Part shown: one piece after another, positions 1 to 5,853 of the stretch
Layout of the letters: each line of letters starts with the position of its first letter
Position numbering within the stretch: the stretch's first letter is position 1
DNA from: Prolixibacteraceae bacterium
Lineage (GTDB): Bacteria > Bacteroidota > Bacteroidia > Bacteroidales > Prolixibacteraceae
Direction: 5' to 3'
NCBI GenBank assembly: GCA_014380255.1
Contig: JACMKG010000425.1
Location: 1-8,782 of the forward strand
DNA length: 8,782 bases
Made by a program: the position numbers and the translations under genes
Notes under the pieces: model-generated
Seen by the model: only the letters and a program-made list of their open reading frames with translations
The model's database searches: none
What the model was told of the DNA's origin: nothing

Positions 1-739
1 AAAGCTCTAATTGGTTGTTAAGAAGCACAAATTCGCCCCCTTTGTCGGCCAGGTTGTTTAACCATGTTTCAATTTCTTTACCTCCGGGGGTATTTATTCT
101 TTGTTCAGCCAACACCTTTACCATTCCTTTTGTAATCTCTTCGGCCTGAATTTTGTAATCTACAATTCGGTATTCTCTGCGAATAAAGTTTATCCTTTCT
201 TCCACCGAATCAATCTGATGGCTAAGTTTGGCATAGTCCTGTTTGGTTATTTTTACAACTTCCTCATATTTGATGCGGTGCATCGTGCGTATTTTATCAT
301 CCAGATAAGCAATAATGGAGTCACACATTGCACTCGCTCTTTTCGGATCAATATCCAGTACCTGAATTTCGATGGTTTCAAAGTCTGTCTTTCTAAAACT
401 GACATTGTCATTAAATTCAGCCAACATATAAGTCATGTACAGGGGATCATCTTTGCTGATCTTATAAATTTCACTCAGGTTGAATGCATCAATAACGCGT
501 TGTTTAATTTCCAGGGAACTGATTATCTCAAGTAGCTGCTCACTTTTTGATTCCTCACTGAAAACATAGATGTTGTTACTCGGATATATCCTGGCAGTCG
601 ATTTAAACTTCGGCTTTATAAAAGTGGCAGAAGAAAAAACAACCGATAACACAATTGCCAGAATGCCAACCACCATTAAATGCTTTTTCCATTTCCATAC
701 AATTTCAATAAGATTCCGATTGTCAAAATAGTTTGTCAT
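1..739 (-). CDS. Wzz-family polysaccharide chain-length determinant / export inner-membrane protein (partial, C-terminus off the left edge)
   Basis: I translated this from the ATG at 739-737. It stays open for 246 codons to position 2, so the C-terminal part lies outside the window. The N-terminus is typical of Wzz/LPS-chain-length proteins: a short cytosolic segment with NLIEIVWKWKKH (residues 9-20), one membrane helix (about 21-38), then the periplasmic Wzz domain starting near PKFKSTARIYPS (43-54). Residues about 155-215 are charged and probably helical or coiled coil, as in the periplasmic rods of this family. Family members sit in the inner membrane and control the length or export of O-antigen, capsule or exopolysaccharide. 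It lies 68 nt downstream of tyrS on the same strand and may be read through from it. I see no clear promoter in the gap. Whether it is a pure Wzz or a longer variant cannot be seen here. The family call is fairly firm; the polymer is unknown. Confidence 0.82.
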   Translation of the reverse strand, partial: MTNYFDNRNLIEIVWKWKKHLMVVGILAIVLSVVFSSATFIKPKFKSTARIYPSNNIYVFSEESKSEQLLEIISSLEIKQRVIDAFNLSEIYKISKDDPLYMTYMLAEFNDNVSFRKTDFETIEIQVLDIDPKRASAMCDSIIAYLDDKIRTMHRIKYEEVVKITKQDYAKLSHQIDSVEERINFIRREYRIVDYKIQAEEITKGMVKVLAEQRINTPGGKEIETWLNNLADKGGEFVLLNNQLEL

Positions 740-807
740 AGAATAGGTTCTTAGGGTGAAATTTTAACAAAATGAATGTGTTCGTAATCAGATGAGGTAT
801 TCTAAAT

Positions 808-2106
808 TTATTCTGTCACCAGAAGAAAATAACTCTTCTTCCCTTTTTGTACCAGGATATATTTGTCGCCAATCAGGAATTGTGTGTTAATAAGTAATTC
901 AGAATCGGTCACCTTTTCTTTATTAATGCTAAGTCCGTTTCCCTGTACCGTGCGCCGTAATTCTCCTTTGGAAGGGAAAACCATTGTTTTTTCAGCCAAA
1001 AGGTCCACTACTTTAATCCCTTCACTGAGTTCTGTTTTTGAAACTTTGTATTGGGGTACACCTTCAAAAACAGCCAGGAAAGTATCATTGTCAAGCTTTC
1101 TCAACAATTCTGCAGTTCCCTGTCCGAAAAGGATCTGAGAGGCTTCAACGGCCATTTCGTATTGCTCGCGTGAATGAACCATCACTGTTACCTGCTCTGC
1201 CAGTTTTTTCTGTAATAAACGCAAATGAGGAGCTTCGCTATGGGTGGCAATTAATTCGGCCACTTCACTTTTTGATAATAGTGTGAAAATCTTAATGTAC
1301 TTCTGGGCATCCTCATCAGAGGTATTTAACCAGAACTGGTAAAACTTATAGGGTGAGGTAAGCTTTGGATCAAGCCATACATTTCCTGATTCGGTTTTGC
1401 CGAACTTGGTACCATCCGCCTTTTTAATCAAAGGGCAGGTTAGGGCAAAAGCTTCTCCACCGGTTATTCTTCTGATAAGTTCCGTCCCAGTGGTAATATT
1501 ACCCCATTGATCCGATCCGCCCATCTGAAGTTTAACGTTTTTCTCCTTGTAGAGATGCAGGAAATCCGTACCCTGAACCAGCTGATAGGTGAATTCGGTG
1601 AACGACATACCTGCACTGCTATCTGATTCCAGGCGTTTTTTGACCGAATCTTTTGACATCATGTAATTTACAGTGATGTGTTTTCCAATGTCGCGGATAA
1701 AACCAAGGAAGCTGAATTCCTTCATCCAGTCATAATTGTTTACCATCTCGGCAGCATTGGGAGCGTCAGAATCAAAATCCAGGAATTTGGATAACTGAAC
1801 TTTGATGCATTCCTGGTTGTGCCGCAGGGTTGGTTCGTCTAACAGGTTTCTTTCCTGGGATTTACCCGATGGATCTCCAATCATACCGGTTGCCCCACCT
1901 ACCAGGGCAAAAGGCTTGTGCCCGGCAATCTGGAAATGTTTTAACATCATAACACCCACTAAATGACCAATATGAAGTGAATCGGCCGTAGGGTCAATAC
2001 CTACATAGGCTGCAGTTAGTTCTTTTTCAAGTAATTCTTTTGTTCCAGGCATAATATCATGGATCATGCCTCTCCATTTTAGTTCGTCAACAAAATTCAT
2101 CGTCAT
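808..2106 (-). CDS. tyrS: Tyrosine--tRNA ligase (TyrRS)
   Basis: This cytosolic class I aminoacyl-tRNA synthetase attaches tyrosine to tRNA-Tyr using ATP. At 432 aa it is full length for the bacterial TyrZ/TyrS type. Visible motifs are [15 protein letters not shown] (34-48), which holds the tyrosine-pocket residues and the HIGH signature; [12 protein letters not shown] (70-81); YQLVQGTDF (174-182), the tyrosine-binding helix; GGSDQWGN (196-203); and KFGKT (234-238) in the position of KMSKS. The C-terminus (about 366-430, around [23 protein letters not shown]) is an S4 RNA-binding domain that contacts the tRNA. Two ATGs are possible. The one at 2106 gives MTMNF and is used here; the one at 2100 gives [11 protein letters not shown], which matches the usual Bacteroidota N-terminus and may be the true start. 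Upstream is only an A-rich leader (AAGAAAT). A -7-like element and a leader hairpin lie upstream and are listed separately. Confidence 0.97.
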   Translation of the reverse strand: MTMNFVDELKWRGMIHDIMPGTKELLEKELTAAYVGIDPTADSLHIGHLVGVMMLKHFQIAGHKPFALVGGATGMIGDPSGKSQERNLLDEPTLRHNQECIKVQLSKFLDFDSDAPNAAEMVNNYDWMKEFSFLGFIRDIGKHITVNYMMSKDSVKKRLESDSSAGMSFTEFTYQLVQGTDFLHLYKEKNVKLQMGGSDQWGNITTGTELIRRITGGEAFALTCPLIKKADGTKFGKTESGNVWLDPKLTSPYKFYQFWLNTSDEDAQKYIKIFTLLSKSEVAELIATHSEAPHLRLLQKKLAEQVTVMVHSREQYEMAVEASQILFGQGTAELLRKLDNDTFLAVFEGVPQYKVSKTELSEGIKVVDLLAEKTMVFPSKGELRRTVQGNGLSINKEKVTDSELLINTQFLIGDKYILVQKGKKSYFLLVTE

Positions 2107-2140
2107 TATTTCTTGTGATCATTAAACATTATTCACAAAG

Positions 2141-2180
2141 TTCCGCAAATCAAACCAGATATAGTTGAATTAGTGCGGAA
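2141..2180 (-). promoter_or_regulatory. Hairpin in the tyrS leader
   Basis: Read on the minus strand, TTCCGCA (2180-2174) pairs perfectly with TGCGGAA (2147-2141). The stem continues inward as AAT/ATT and CAAC against GTTTG with small bulges, around a loop of about 8 nt (TATATCTG). It lies 34 nt upstream of the tyrS ATG and just downstream of a TAnnTTTG element, so it would form close to the 5' end of the mRNA. It could stabilise the mRNA, control translation, or act at the DNA level as an operator. I see no T-box hallmarks. The inverted repeat is directly visible; the function is inferred. Confidence 0.5.
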
Positions 2181-2188
2181 AATCTGCT

Positions 2189-2196
2189 CAAAGATA
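2189..2196 (-). promoter_or_regulatory. tyrS: Candidate -7 element of the tyrS promoter
   Basis: On the minus strand this reads TATCTTTG, a full match to the Bacteroidota primary-sigma -7 consensus TAnnTTTG. It would start transcription near 2182-2185, about 77 nt before the tyrS ATG. I did not find a convincing TTTG -33 element at the expected distance, so the call rests on one short motif in a suitable place. Confidence 0.4.
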
Positions 2197-2218
2197 TAAA
2201 AATGAAATGAGCTATGGG

Positions 2219-2250
2219 GAATTATACGCCATATAAGTATATGATAATTC
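2219..2250. repeat. Nested AT-rich palindrome between the cvpA-like gene and tyrS
   Basis: An outer inverted repeat GAATTAT (2219-2225) / ATAATTC (2244-2250) encloses an inner one, CATATA (2230-2235) / TATATG (2238-2243), separated by AG. The two stems stack with a 4-nt bulge (ACGC, 2226-2229) on one side only. It lies 123 nt past the cvpA-like stop and upstream of the tyrS -7 element. The low GC content and the lack of a clean T-run afterwards on the minus strand argue against a standard intrinsic terminator. An operator-type protein-binding site is possible. No function can be assigned. Confidence 0.45.
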
Positions 2251-2293
2251 TGCCAGATTCATCCATATACCTGTGCCGGTTATTGAGCCAGAC

Positions 2294-2315
2294 TAAGTCA
2301 ATTTTAAGTCAATTT
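2294..2315. repeat. Tandem 11-bp direct repeat
   Basis: TAAGTCAATTT occurs twice in perfect tandem (2294-2304 and 2305-2315), in the intergenic region 58 nt past the end of the cvpA-like gene. The 11-bp period is about one helical turn, so the two copies would face the same side of the DNA, as tandem regulator sites often do. It may also be a chance duplication in AT-rich sequence. Confidence 0.5.
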
Positions 2316-2372
2316 AGTATATAACAGATTAATGCAACATAGCCTGTTTTTGATTCTGCATTTATTCAATAA

Positions 2373-2879
2373 TTAACTATTCCCTTCGTTTTCGGAATCC
2401 CATAATTTTATAAAAGGGAACAAGGTGGGAACAACCTCTTTCATGGGGCCATATATTTTTGACTCCTGTTTTTGCTGAACGGGTAAAATTTGTATGGTTT
2501 CATCTATTTCATCAAAAAGCAAAAGCAAAACGCTCAGAACTACCGCTGCTTTTAATACTCCGAAGATGATCCCGGCCAAACGGTTTAGAAAACCCAGCAT
2601 AACTACTTTTACAATCGAATCGAGTGCCTTCCCCATGATGTGAATAAGAATTACGATGATTATAAAAGTTACAAAAAAGGCTATTATATTAAGATAATCT
2701 GAAGTATAACCCGTATGCTTGGTTATAAAATGGGCCGTCATATCCGATAGCTTAATACCTCCCCATATGCCCAGTACCAATGCTGCCAAAGAAGCTAATT
2801 CAATAATAAAACCCTTGCGGAAACCTTGTATTGCAGCTATTATAAGCAAAAGGCCAAGGATGAGATCAATATAATTCAT
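2373..2879 (-). CDS. CvpA family membrane protein
   Basis: This small inner-membrane protein (168 aa) has the length and layout of the CvpA/colicin V production family. It has four hydrophobic segments, at about 3-18, 26-44, 62-82 and 103-122. The family signatures visible are GFRKGF (19-24), just after the first helix, and NRLAGIIFGVLKA (99-111), at the start of the last helix. The polar tail (123-168) is probably cytosolic or periplasmic and carries PMKEVVPTLFPF, typical of the end of the domain. CvpA is needed for colicin V export and for envelope-stress or bile resistance in enterobacteria; its biochemical role is not settled and its role here is unknown. The gene diverges from the GH3 gene and is followed by a 266-nt gap before tyrS, so the two minus-strand genes probably have separate promoters. 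The start is the ATG at 2879, which leaves a complete first helix. I see no strong Shine-Dalgarno site. Confidence 0.88.
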   Translation of the reverse strand: MNYIDLILGLLLIIAAIQGFRKGFIIELASLAALVLGIWGGIKLSDMTAHFITKHTGYTSDYLNIIAFFVTFIIIVILIHIMGKALDSIVKVVMLGFLNRLAGIIFGVLKAAVVLSVLLLLFDEIDETIQILPVQQKQESKIYGPMKEVVPTLFPFIKLWDSENEGNS

Positions 2880-3053
2880 CGTAAAATAAGGTTGAAAATG
2901 ATTTAATTTTTCAGTAAAAATAGTAAAATTAGATTTCAGAGAACAGTCGATTCTTTTTGCCTTGCAATTTTTATGGCAGAGAAATGGGTTGCTTGTCTGC
3001 AGTTATAGAGTCAGATTTTTTAATAAATTTGACGAGACCGAAAATTAATCTTC
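2880..3053. promoter_or_regulatory. Divergent intergenic region between the cvpA-like and GH3 genes
   Basis: This 174-nt AT-rich stretch must hold the promoters for both flanking genes. Towards GH3, TAAATTTG (3024-3031, plus strand) matches TAnnTTTG, but it lies only 22 nt before the ATG and the nearest TTG triplets are too far upstream for normal -33 spacing. Towards the cvpA-like gene, TATTTTTA (2922-2915, minus strand) is a one-mismatch -7 candidate. I see no strong palindrome or repeat here. Confidence 0.35.
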
Positions 3054-4571
3054 ATGCCTGTAATCAATTCTATCATTAAGTGGATCAATTTTAAGCGTAT
3101 ATACCAAATTGAACTGTTTAAAAAGCATCCTCACGAAGTTCAAAGCGAGGTTTTATTTGAACTTCTTGAGAAGGCTTCAAATACTGAATTTGGGATAAAG
3201 TACCAGTTTAAAAATATCCGATCCGAAAGCGAGTTTCGAAAAGAAGTTCCTATTCAGGGATATGAGGATATTAAAGCAACGGTTGAACGAATGATGCAGG
3301 GAGAGAAAAATCTTCTTTGGCCCGGCGAAACAAAGTGGTTTGCTAAGTCCTCAGGTACGACCCATGATAAAAGCAAGTTTATTCCCGTGAGTAAAGACTC
3401 CCTTGAAGGGGTGCATTTTCGCGCCGGGCGTGATGTGTTTGCACTTTATCTGAAAAACAATCCCGAATCGGGCATATTGTCCGGCAAATCCCTTACCCTG
3501 GGCGGTAGCCATCGAATCAATAACTTTAATAACAATAGTTATTATGGCGACTTGTCGGCTATCATCATTGAAAATATTCCATTCTGGACCGAGTTTTACA
3601 GAACTCCCTCTACCGAAATATCTTTACTGGAAGAGTTTGAAGAAAAAATCGAAAAAATTATAGAACATTCACTGAGTGAAAATGTGACTTCGTTTGCAGG
3701 TGTTCCGTCGTGGTACCTGGTTTTGCTCAAAAGGGTTCTGGAAGTGACCGGGAAAGAGAATATTTTGGAAGTATGGCCAAACCTGGAAATTTTTATCCAT
3801 GGAGGGGTGAAATTTGATCCTTACCGCGAGCAATACGAAAAACTTATTCCGAGTACTCAAATGCATTACATGGAAACCTATAATGCATCGGAGGGTTTCT
3901 TTGGCATTCAGGACGAGCCTGACAAAAAAGACATGTTGCTCATGCTCGACTATGGTATTTATTATGAATTTATTGCCATGGATGATTTTCATTCCAATTC
4001 ATTAAATGCAATTCCCCTTCAGGAGGTTGAATTAGAAAAAAATTACGCCATGGTGATTTCTACCAATGGTGGATTATGGCGATACTTGATTGGCGATACA
4101 ATTAAATTTACATCCAAATTTCCGTATAAGTTTGTTATTACAGGCCGTACCAAGCATTTTATCAATGCTTTTGGAGAGGAAGTTATTGTGGATAATGCTG
4201 AAAAAGCCTTCGAAATTGCCTGTGAACGAACAGGTGCCATTATATCGGAATATACCGGTGGTCCTATTTACATGAAAGACAACCAAAAAGGAGCGCATGA
4301 ATGGGTGATCGAGTTTGAGAAATTGCCCAATGACCTGGATCATTTCATCTCCCTGTTTGATGGGGCCTTAAAAACCATCAATTCAGATTATGAAGCCAAA
4401 CGTCATAAAAGCCTATCTCTGGAAATGCCCCATGTATTTGTTGCTCCTAAAGGATTGTTTTATGAATGGATGAAAAGAAGAGGCAAAATCGGGGGACAGA
4501 ATAAAATTCCCCGCCTGTCCAATGACCGCCATTACATTGAAGAATTGCTCAAACTTAGTGAGTTAATGTAA
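3054..4571 (+). CDS. GH3 auxin-responsive promoter family protein (acyl-adenylating enzyme)
   Basis: At 505 aa this is a member of the GH3 family within the ANL adenylating superfamily. Plant GH3 enzymes activate a carboxylic acid (auxin, jasmonate, benzoates) as an acyl-AMP and join it to an amino acid. The three nucleotide-binding signatures are present: motif I AKSSGTTHDKSKFIPVS (97-113), motif II YNASEGFFG (276-284) and motif III YLIGDTIKF (344-352). The hinge to the C-terminal domain is GRTKHFINAFGEE (364-376). A conserved basic stretch near the end, KRRGKIGGQNKIPRLSN (474-490), probably closes over the active site. No signal peptide is seen, so it should be cytosolic. The start MPVINSIIKW fits the family and is preceded by an A-rich leader. 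The gene diverges from the cvpA-like gene and is 72 nt ahead of the kinase operon. The bacterial substrate is not known; the neighbours give no pathway. Family membership is secure; the function is not. Confidence 0.93.
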   Translation: MPVINSIIKWINFKRIYQIELFKKHPHEVQSEVLFELLEKASNTEFGIKYQFKNIRSESEFRKEVPIQGYEDIKATVERMMQGEKNLLWPGETKWFAKSSGTTHDKSKFIPVSKDSLEGVHFRAGRDVFALYLKNNPESGILSGKSLTLGGSHRINNFNNNSYYGDLSAIIIENIPFWTEFYRTPSTEISLLEEFEEKIEKIIEHSLSENVTSFAGVPSWYLVLLKRVLEVTGKENILEVWPNLEIFIHGGVKFDPYREQYEKLIPSTQMHYMETYNASEGFFGIQDEPDKKDMLLMLDYGIYYEFIAMDDFHSNSLNAIPLQEVELEKNYAMVISTNGGLWRYLIGDTIKFTSKFPYKFVITGRTKHFINAFGEEVIVDNAEKAFEIACERTGAIISEYTGGPIYMKDNQKGAHEWVIEFEKLPNDLDHFISLFDGALKTINSDYEAKRHKSLSLEMPHVFVAPKGLFYEWMKRRGKIGGQNKIPRLSNDRHYIEELLKLSELM

Positions 4572-4610
4572 ATCTTTTCTGTTTAATAGTAGGATAGATA
4601 ATTAATTTTA

Positions 4611-4618
4611 TATTTTTA
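4611..4618 (+). promoter_or_regulatory. Weak -7-like element ahead of the kinase operon
   Basis: TATTTTTA differs from TAnnTTTG only at the last base and lies 25 nt before the kinase ATG, in the 72-nt gap after GH3. No GC-rich terminator hairpin is visible in that gap, so transcription may instead run through from GH3. This is a tentative call in AT-rich sequence. Confidence 0.2.
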
Positions 4619-4643
4619 GTACCAAATTTAAAGAACAAATCAG

Positions 4644-5258
4644 ATGCACATTGCTTTAGCTGGGAACATTGGAGCAGGAAAGACCACCTTGACAGAATTG
4701 CTCTCAAAGCATTATCTATGGATTCCCCATTATGAAGATGTGGATGAAAATCCTTATTTAAATGACTTTTACGAAGATATGCAACGTTGGTCATTTAACC
4801 TTCAGATATACTTTCTGAATACCAGGTTCAAGCAAATAGTTGATATCCGAAGTTCTGAAAAAACAGTTATCCAGGATCGTACCATTTATGAAGATGCGGA
4901 AATATTTGCCCCCAATCTGCATGCCATGGGATTGATGTCTAAACGGGATTTCAATAATTATCATACCCTGTTTCAGATGATGACCAAATTTGTTCAGGCA
5001 CCTGATTTACTCATTTACCTGCGCGCATCGGTTCCTACCCTGGTAAACCAGATTCAGAAAAGGGGCCGCGATTATGAGAACTCTATCCGAATTGATTACC
5101 TGAAACAGCTCAATGAAAGATACGAAGCCTGGATCACCAGATATAAAGCAGGTAAATTGCTGATTATCGATGTGGATCGCATCGATTTTCCAAACAACCC
5201 GGAAGACTTAAGCACTATTATCGACAAAATTGACGCACAGATTCACGGACTCTTTTAA
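4644..5258 (+). CDS. Deoxynucleoside kinase (dNK family)
   Basis: This 204-aa cytosolic enzyme transfers phosphate from ATP to the 5'-hydroxyl of a deoxynucleoside, the first step of dNTP salvage. Visible motifs are the P-loop GNIGAGKTT (7-15); [10 protein letters not shown] (30-39), the acidic/substrate-binding segment where the family's catalytic glutamate lies; [12 protein letters not shown] (77-88), containing the conserved DR(S/T) triplet; and the arginine-rich [13 protein letters not shown] (139-148). The length is typical of bacterial dAK/dGK-like kinases. ENPYL and RxRxxE are usual in that branch, but whether it prefers dA, dG, dC or a mixture cannot be read from sequence alone. It starts the tightly packed block: its TAA is followed after 1 nt by the rdgB ATG, which implies translational coupling. 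The ATG start places the P-loop at the normal distance from the N-terminus. Confidence 0.92.
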   Translation: MHIALAGNIGAGKTTLTELLSKHYLWIPHYEDVDENPYLNDFYEDMQRWSFNLQIYFLNTRFKQIVDIRSSEKTVIQDRTIYEDAEIFAPNLHAMGLMSKRDFNNYHTLFQMMTKFVQAPDLLIYLRASVPTLVNQIQKRGRDYENSIRIDYLKQLNERYEAWITRYKAGKLLIIDVDRIDFPNNPEDLSTIIDKIDAQIHGLF

Positions 5259-5259
5259 T

Positions 5260-5853
5260 ATGAAACTTGTATTTGCCACCAACAATGAGCATAAACTTTA
5301 CGAGATAAAACAATTGCTCGATCAGTCAATCGAACTTTTGAGCCTGAACGATATTGATTGTACGGATGATATTCCTGAGAACCAGGATACTCTGGAAGGA
5401 AATGCTTCGGAGAAATCATTTTATATCTACAACAAATACGGGGTAAATTGTTTTGCTGATGATACCGGCCTAGAAATCGAAGCACTGAATGGGGAGCCGG
5501 GCGTTTACTCCGCCCGCTATGCCGGAGAGCAAAGAAGTGCAGAAAATAATATGAATCTTGTTTTAGATAAGTTATCTATAATAAATAACCGGAAGGCTCG
5601 TTTTAGAACAGTAATCTCCCTGGTGATCAACGGACGTGAGACCCAATTCGAAGGAATTGTGGATGGTCACATCCTGAAAGAAAAACGGGGAAAAACCGGC
5701 TTTGGTTATGATCCGATATTTCAACCTGATGAATCGAACTTATCCTTTGCAGAAATGTCTTTAGAGGAAAAGAATAAGATCAGTCACCGGGGAAGGGCGG
5801 TTCAGAAACTTGTAGAATATCTAATGCAAATAAAAAAGGATGGTAGCGTATAA
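5260..5853 (+). CDS. rdgB: XTP/dITP pyrophosphatase (RdgB/HAM1, non-canonical purine NTPase)
   Basis: This 197-aa cytosolic enzyme hydrolyses XTP, ITP and dITP to the monophosphate plus pyrophosphate, which keeps deaminated purines out of DNA and RNA. Family motifs in order: [14 protein letters not shown] (3-16), with the phosphate-binding TNN and K12; [17 protein letters not shown] (65-81), with the catalytic Asp near 68; VYSARYAG (82-89); GFGYDPIF (147-154); and [10 protein letters not shown] (171-180), with the SHR base-recognition triplet. All key residues are present. The ATG at 5260 gives the canonical MKLVFATNN start. A longer reading from a TTG at 5230 would add ten residues inside the kinase gene and is rejected. 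The gene starts 1 nt after the kinase stop and ends 14 nt inside porZ. Pairing salvage with nucleotide sanitation makes functional sense, although the coupling itself is inferred. Confidence 0.96.
   Translation: MKLVFATNNEHKLYEIKQLLDQSIELLSLNDIDCTDDIPENQDTLEGNASEKSFYIYNKYGVNCFADDTGLEIEALNGEPGVYSARYAGEQRSAENNMNLVLDKLSIINNRKARFRTVISLVINGRETQFEGIVDGHILKEKRGKTGFGYDPIFQPDESNLSFAEMSLEEKNKISHRGRAVQKLVEYLMQIKKDGSV

Noticed and set aside
101..535. Plus-strand open frame of 144 codons over the Wzz gene
   Set aside because: It lies antisense to a recognisable Wzz domain, has no family motifs and a phenylalanine-rich composition typical of a shadow frame.
863..1286. Two plus-strand open frames antisense to tyrS
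   Set aside because: They mirror conserved TyrRS coding sequence and show no protein signature.
2107..2188. T-box riboswitch ahead of tyrS
   Set aside because: The leader is under 80 nt, shows no T-box consensus or specifier-loop architecture, and T-boxes are not expected in this phylum.
2219..2250. Intrinsic terminator for the cvpA-like gene
   Set aside because: The stem is almost all A-T and no continuous U-run follows on the minus strand. It is kept only as a palindrome.
3669..3992. Minus-strand open frame of 107 codons inside the GH3 gene
   Set aside because: It is antisense to motif II of GH3. Conservation of the plus-strand protein explains it.
4555..4794. Minus-strand frame spanning the GH3/kinase junction
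   Set aside because: It overlaps the P-loop region of the kinase on the other strand and has no recognisable domain or start context.
5230..5259. N-terminal extension of rdgB from a TTG inside the kinase gene
   Set aside because: The family begins at MKLVFATNN. The added ten residues overlap the kinase C-terminus and have no counterpart in the family that I know of.
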